NCBI GenBank assembly: GCA_902489185.1
Contig: CABTZC010000077.1
Location: 1-8,574, forward strand
Source: an uncultured Brevibacterium sp.
GTDB taxonomy: Bacteria; Actinomycetota; Actinomycetes; Actinomycetales; Brevibacteriaceae
DNA length: 8,574 nt
Reading direction: 5' to 3'
In this document: piece by piece, positions 6,227 to 8,574 of the stretch
How positions within the stretch are numbered: position 1 is the first letter of the stretch
Layout: each line of letters opens with the position of its first letter
Position numbers and translations under genes: made by a program
The notes under the pieces: generated by a model
Seen by the model: the letters and a program-made list of their open reading frames with translations, nothing else
Told to the model about the DNA's origin: nothing
Databases searched by the model: none

Positions 6227-6841
6227 GTGGCTAAGCCCAACCGAGTGCAAAGGACTTCGCGAAACAAGGCAACGCAGGCTTCGCGGGATGCCCAGGCAAA
6301 GGACGCTGCGAAGCAACCGGTCGATTCCTCCGTCGCTGAGGACACTGAGAACGTCAAGGCCACCCAGGCGGAAGACGACGTGATTGCTGAAGATAAGGCA
6401 ACTGCGGATGTGGCTGAAGACAAGGCCACCGCCGAGGTGAAGGATACTTCCACAAAGAAGACCGCAACTTCTAAGACCGCCAAGTCCGAGGACGCCACGG
6501 ACAAAAAAGACAAAAAGGGCGGCAAGGACAGCAAGAGCAGCAAGGGCGAGGCTGCGAAAACCTCCTCTAAGCGCACCTCGCGGTCGGGCAATCCGGCAAA
6601 GCGCGCCTCGGGACGTAAGACGTCCACCTACTCTTCTGCCGACCACGGCAAGGTCAACCGCCCCAACCCGCGCTGGTTCCTGCCCGTCATGTTGGGCATC
6701 CTGCTGTTGGGTCTGGCGTGGCTCGTTGTGTTCTACATTTCAACCGGTAAGTGGCCGGTCGAGGCGTGGGGTAACTGGAACCTGCTGGTTGGGTTCGGGA
6801 TCATGGTCGTGGGACTAGGCATGTCGACTAGATGGCGATGA
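6227..6841 (+). CDS. crgA: CrgA-type cell division protein with long charged N-terminal extension
   Basis: A 204-residue protein whose last 60 or so residues match CrgA: RPNPRWFLPVML, a first membrane helix (about 150-171), a short loop with PVEAWGNWN, a second helix (about 185-200) and the typical ending STRWR. CrgA of mycobacteria and Streptomyces is about 85-95 residues. It sits at the septum, binds FtsZ and PBPs and helps place the division site. Here residues 1-145 are an extra low-complexity cytoplasmic region: acidic at about 37-70, then very rich in Lys, Ser, Thr and Ala (71-135), like histone-H1-type or nucleoid-binding tails. It holds a 9-residue duplication. The many threonines could be PknA/PknB targets, which is inference. 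The GTG start has AGAGGAG four bases before it. The identity of the C-terminal half is firm. The role of the extension is unknown. Confidence 0.9.
   Translation: MAKPNRVQRTSRNKATQASRDAQAKDAAKQPVDSSVAEDTENVKATQAEDDVIAEDKATADVAEDKATAEVKDTSTKKTATSKTAKSEDATDKKDKKGGKDSKSSKGEAAKTSSKRTSRSGNPAKRASGRKTSTYSSADHGKVNRPNPRWFLPVMLGILLLGLAWLVVFYISTGKWPVEAWGNWNLLVGFGIMVVGLGMSTRWR
6386..6439 (+). repeat. 27-bp tandem duplication inside the crgA extension
   Basis: Two adjacent 27-base units encode AEDKATADV and AEDKATAEV (residues 54-71). They differ at five bases, all in third codon positions, and only one changes a residue (Asp to Glu). This suggests an old duplication held at the protein level, in contrast to a recent slippage. 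Confidence 0.8.
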
Positions 6842-6865
6842 CTCGCAACACTTAAACTTCCCCTC

Positions 6866-7525
6866 GTGGGAGCTTCCGGAAAAAACTTCAGACTGTTAGC
6901 AAGCGCACCGATGTGGGTGCGCTTGCTCGCGTTATACGGCGGGCTGGTGTTGTACGGACTGTCGTGCCGGTTGCTGTTGCAATCCGACCTGGGAAACATG
7001 CCGTGGGACGTGCTGCATCAGGGAATGGCAAAACGTCTTGGGGTCAGTGTTGGGACGTGTACCATCACGGTGTCCATCCTGGTGATGCTGCTGTGGATCC
7101 CCATCCGCAAGCACTTGCGCGTGGGGTTGGGGACTATTTCGAACGCGCTGCTGGTGGGTGTTTTTGTTGACCTGTGGGGGCTCGTTATTCCACAGGCGCC
7201 AAATCTGGTGTGGGCAGTGGTGCTCATGGTTGCAGGAATCGTGGTGAACGCGTTGGCAACCGCACTGTACATTGTGCCCAACTTTGGGCCAGGGCCACGC
7301 GACGGCCTCATGACTGGCCTGGTCAGCGCCACGGGACGGCCGGTGTTTTTGGTGCGTTCGGTAATTGAGATTCTGGTGATGGGCCTGGGGTTCCTGATGG
7401 GCGGGCGACTATTCATTGGAACGATTCTGTACGCCCTGTTCGTGGGGCCGTTGACGCAAGTGTTCTTGCGTATGGGCGAACGGTTGATTGGTCCTGCCAG
7501 CCCGTTTGCCTCCGACGACGCCTAG
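6866..7525 (+). CDS. YczE/YyaS/YitT-like integral membrane protein
   Basis: A hydrophobic protein of 219 residues (204 if it starts at Met16). About five to six membrane helices are visible (approximately 17-38, 61-80, 88-107, 113-136, 158-178 and 182-202). Two family signatures stand out: SDLGNMPWDVLHQG (40-53), after the first helix, and GPGPRDGLMTGL (141-152), before the fifth. These are what I know from YczE-type membrane proteins (COG2364), whose function is unclear. The start is uncertain. Neither the GTG at 6866 nor the ATG at 6911 has a ribosome binding site, and the ATG lies in the loop of a 12-bp hairpin. The ATG version fits better the usual short segment before the first helix. 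I give the outer boundary. The gene follows crgA on the same strand and in the same frame, and is convergent with the rhomboid gene. This gene is not part of the classical pknB-locus core that I know. Confidence 0.85.
   Translation: MGASGKNFRLLASAPMWVRLLALYGGLVLYGLSCRLLLQSDLGNMPWDVLHQGMAKRLGVSVGTCTITVSILVMLLWIPIRKHLRVGLGTISNALLVGVFVDLWGLVIPQAPNLVWAVVLMVAGIVVNALATALYIVPNFGPGPRDGLMTGLVSATGRPVFLVRSVIEILVMGLGFLMGGRLFIGTILYALFVGPLTQVFLRMGERLIGPASPFASDDA
6898..6927. other. 12-bp perfect hairpin with an ATG in its loop
   Basis: The arms 6898-6909 and 6916-6927 pair perfectly around the six-base loop GATGTG. The loop contains the ATG at 6911-6913, a candidate start of the YczE-like gene. The hairpin lies 57 bases after the crgA stop and has no T tract after it. 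It may be a weak terminator or attenuator for crgA, or a structure limiting translation of the next gene. Confidence 0.6.
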
Positions 7526-7531
7526 CTGGGG

Positions 7532-7577
7532 TGCCCTGTTGCCCTGCCGGCCAGATGCTCTGTTGCACTGCCGGACG
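7532..7577. repeat. Degenerate 24-bp tandem repeat in a convergent gap
   Basis: Copies at 7532-7553 and 7556-7577 match at 18 of 22 bases (shared core CTGTTGC-CTGCCGG). They fill most of the 60-bp gap between the 3' ends of the YczE-like and rhomboid genes. I see no strong stem-loop, so whether this serves as terminator is open. Confidence 0.55.
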
Positions 7578-7585
7578 GGCGACGC

Positions 7586-8362
7586 TTACTGTGCGCCACG
7601 CGGCTTCATGGTCCACAGCCTGACTGCACCCAAGATAAACCCGACGATTAAACCACCCATGTGCGCTTCCCACGCGATGTTGGGCTCAACGAAGAGCATG
7701 AGCGCGTTCAGCAGCACGAATCCCACGACACCGCCCCAGTTGCGGTCCAGCCGTTTGGACGGCACCAGCAGCACGCCCACAAGCCCGAAAACCGCGCCAG
7801 ACGCGCCCACGTACAACGCGAAAGGGTGTGCGATCCCTGCCATGGCCAGCACCCACACCATGACCGAGCCACCCACTCCGGACAGCACATACGTCACGGC
7901 AAAGAACGCCGAGCCCAGCGTTCGCTCCAAAAACGTCCCAAACAGCAACAGCCCCATCATGTTGAACAGCACGTGCGCGGGGCTGGGCTGAGAGTGAACC
8001 AGCATGGTGGTGACAAACCGCCACGGCTCGTCCAAAGCCCATAGCGGAACAAACGCCAGCCGTTCCTGCACGTGCCACGCGGGAACAAACTGGGTCAGCC
8101 ACACGGCCACCGTGACCACGGCGATGATCACAGTGACGGGACTGCGCCGTAACGCCTGCACAGCGGGCGAGCGCGGGGCAGTCTGGGCCCGCCCCACCTC
8201 GGTCTGTTCTACCTGGGGCCAATCCCGAGGTGTCCGCCCAGTCCCAGCCGGACCCACCTCGGGGTGTTCATTGCCGCCGTGCCCCACCTCGGGAGAATCC
8301 TGCGAAAACGAAGACCGCCCACCGTTGGTGGGCGGCTCGTTGTGATCCGGATGTTCAGTCAC
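7586..8362 (-). CDS. Rhomboid family intramembrane serine protease
   Basis: A 258-residue membrane protein with the rhomboid catalytic dyad: Ser188 in GASGAVFGL (186-194) and His234 in AHMGG (233-237). Other family marks are EPWRFVTTMLVH (112-123) and HVLFNMMGLLLFG (130-142), with the oxyanion His130 and Asn134. About six helices lie between 75 and 250. Residues 1-70 are an extra polar cytoplasmic region with three PEVG-like units (near 25, 35 and 55). The family cuts single-pass membrane proteins within or near the membrane. Its substrate here is unknown. The start is GTG at 8362, the only start before an in-frame TAA. It has no clear ribosome binding site, and only nine bases separate it from the ppiA stop, so translation probably depends on ribosomes leaving ppiA. 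The ppiA-rhomboid pair is conserved at this locus (Rv0009 and Rv0010c region of M. tuberculosis), although orientation differs between genomes. Confidence 0.93.
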   Translation of the reverse strand: MTEHPDHNEPPTNGGRSSFSQDSPEVGHGGNEHPEVGPAGTGRTPRDWPQVEQTEVGRAQTAPRSPAVQALRRSPVTVIIAVVTVAVWLTQFVPAWHVQERLAFVPLWALDEPWRFVTTMLVHSQPSPAHVLFNMMGLLLFGTFLERTLGSAFFAVTYVLSGVGGSVMVWVLAMAGIAHPFALYVGASGAVFGLVGVLLVPSKRLDRNWGGVVGFVLLNALMLFVEPNIAWEAHMGGLIVGFILGAVRLWTMKPRGAQ

Positions 8363-8371
8363 AGGGCGGTT

Positions 8372-8574
8372 TTACTTGATGATTTCAACCGATTCGATGA
8401 CAACTGGTTCCTGCGGACGGTCCATGGCGCCGGTGGGGGTCGCTTCGATGTCAGCGACAACCTTTGCGGACTCTTCGTCAGCAACCTCACCGAAGATGGT
8501 GTGCTTGCCGTTGAGCCATTCGGTAGGAACGGTGGTGCTGAAGAACTGTGAACCGTTGGTGCCCTTTCCACCGC
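8372..8574 (-). CDS. ppiA: Peptidyl-prolyl cis-trans isomerase, cyclophilin type (C-terminal part, 5' end outside window)
   Basis: The last 66 residues of a cyclophilin are encoded on the minus strand, ending in TAA at 8374-8372. The visible sequence starts GGKGTNGSQFFSTT and continues with EWLNGKHTIFGEV, the core that includes the substrate-binding Gln-Phe-Phe and the Trp-Leu-Asn-Gly-Lys-His segment typical of bacterial and eukaryotic cyclophilins. The conserved FHR motif, with the catalytic Arg, lies upstream outside the window. It ends with VVIESVEIIK, as actinobacterial PpiA proteins usually do. The enzyme speeds proline isomerisation during protein folding. No start, signal peptide or lipobox can be judged because the N terminus is missing, so cytosolic PpiA versus a secreted relative (PpiB type) cannot be settled from the fragment. 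Context next to the rhomboid gene favours PpiA. The frame is hidden by a longer, meaningless overlapping frame on the same strand. Confidence 0.92.
   Translation of the reverse strand, partial: GGKGTNGSQFFSTTVPTEWLNGKHTIFGEVADEESAKVVADIEATPTGAMDRPQEPVVIESVEIIK

Noticed and set aside
6107..6646. Minus-strand frames opposite crgA with hydrophobic-looking products
   Set aside because: Shadows of the Lys/Ala/Thr-rich extension. The plus frame has a ribosome binding site and the CrgA C terminus.
7661..8044. Plus-strand frames opposite the rhomboid gene
   Set aside because: His/Gln-rich shadow. The minus strand encodes the rhomboid motifs with Ser188 and His234.
8359..8571. 70-codon minus-strand frame at the window end
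   Set aside because: It overlaps the true cyclophilin frame, which reads GTNGSQFF and KHTIFGEV and ends at 8372.

Overview
The window is a stretch of actinobacterial chromosome with moderately high GC. Its gene order closely matches the cell-wall and division locus known from Mycobacterium, Streptomyces and many Micrococcales: pbpA-pknA-pknB, trpG, crgA, rhomboid and ppiA. A class E sortase in this locus, a PknA that carries a PASTA domain, and the absence of mycobacterial-type neighbours suggest a non-mycobacterial actinomycete, perhaps Micrococcales or a related order. I cannot name the genus from sequence alone.

Layout. (1) 1-3991, + strand: the 3' end of a class B penicillin-binding protein gene, then pknA (ATGA overlap) and pknB (own strong ribosome binding site, 78-bp gap). 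Both kinases are membrane-anchored eukaryotic-type Ser/Thr kinases with extracytoplasmic PASTA modules, one in PknA and three in PknB. (2) 3992-4083: a convergent gap filled by a 26-bp perfect hairpin, probably a bidirectional terminator. (3) 4084-6040, - strand: a tightly overlapping set transcribed as class E sortase, then a 66-residue membrane protein, then TrpG/PabA glutamine amidotransferase. (4) 6041-6226: a divergent intergenic region that should hold promoters for both sides. (5) 6227-7525, + strand: a CrgA-type division protein with an unusually long charged N-terminal extension, then a YczE/YitT-like membrane protein. (6) 7526-7585: a short convergent gap with a degenerate tandem repeat. 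(7) 7586-8574, - strand: the 3' end of a cyclophilin (PpiA) gene followed by a rhomboid protease.

How it fits together. By family knowledge, the PBP cross-links septal or elongation peptidoglycan, the PASTA kinases sense muropeptides or lipid II and phosphorylate division and wall-synthesis proteins, CrgA links the divisome to PBPs, and the sortase anchors surface proteins. TrpG/PabA and PpiA are metabolic and folding genes held in place by conserved synteny.

I see no mobile element, CRISPR array, phage gene, toxin-antitoxin pair, tRNA or rRNA, and no clear evidence of a wholly new system. The points most worth a second look are variations on the conserved locus: a repeated threonine motif shared by the juxtamembrane segments of both kinases, the CrgA extension, the small conserved membrane gene between sortase and trpG, the 26-bp perfect hairpin, and the unusual start region of the YczE-like gene.
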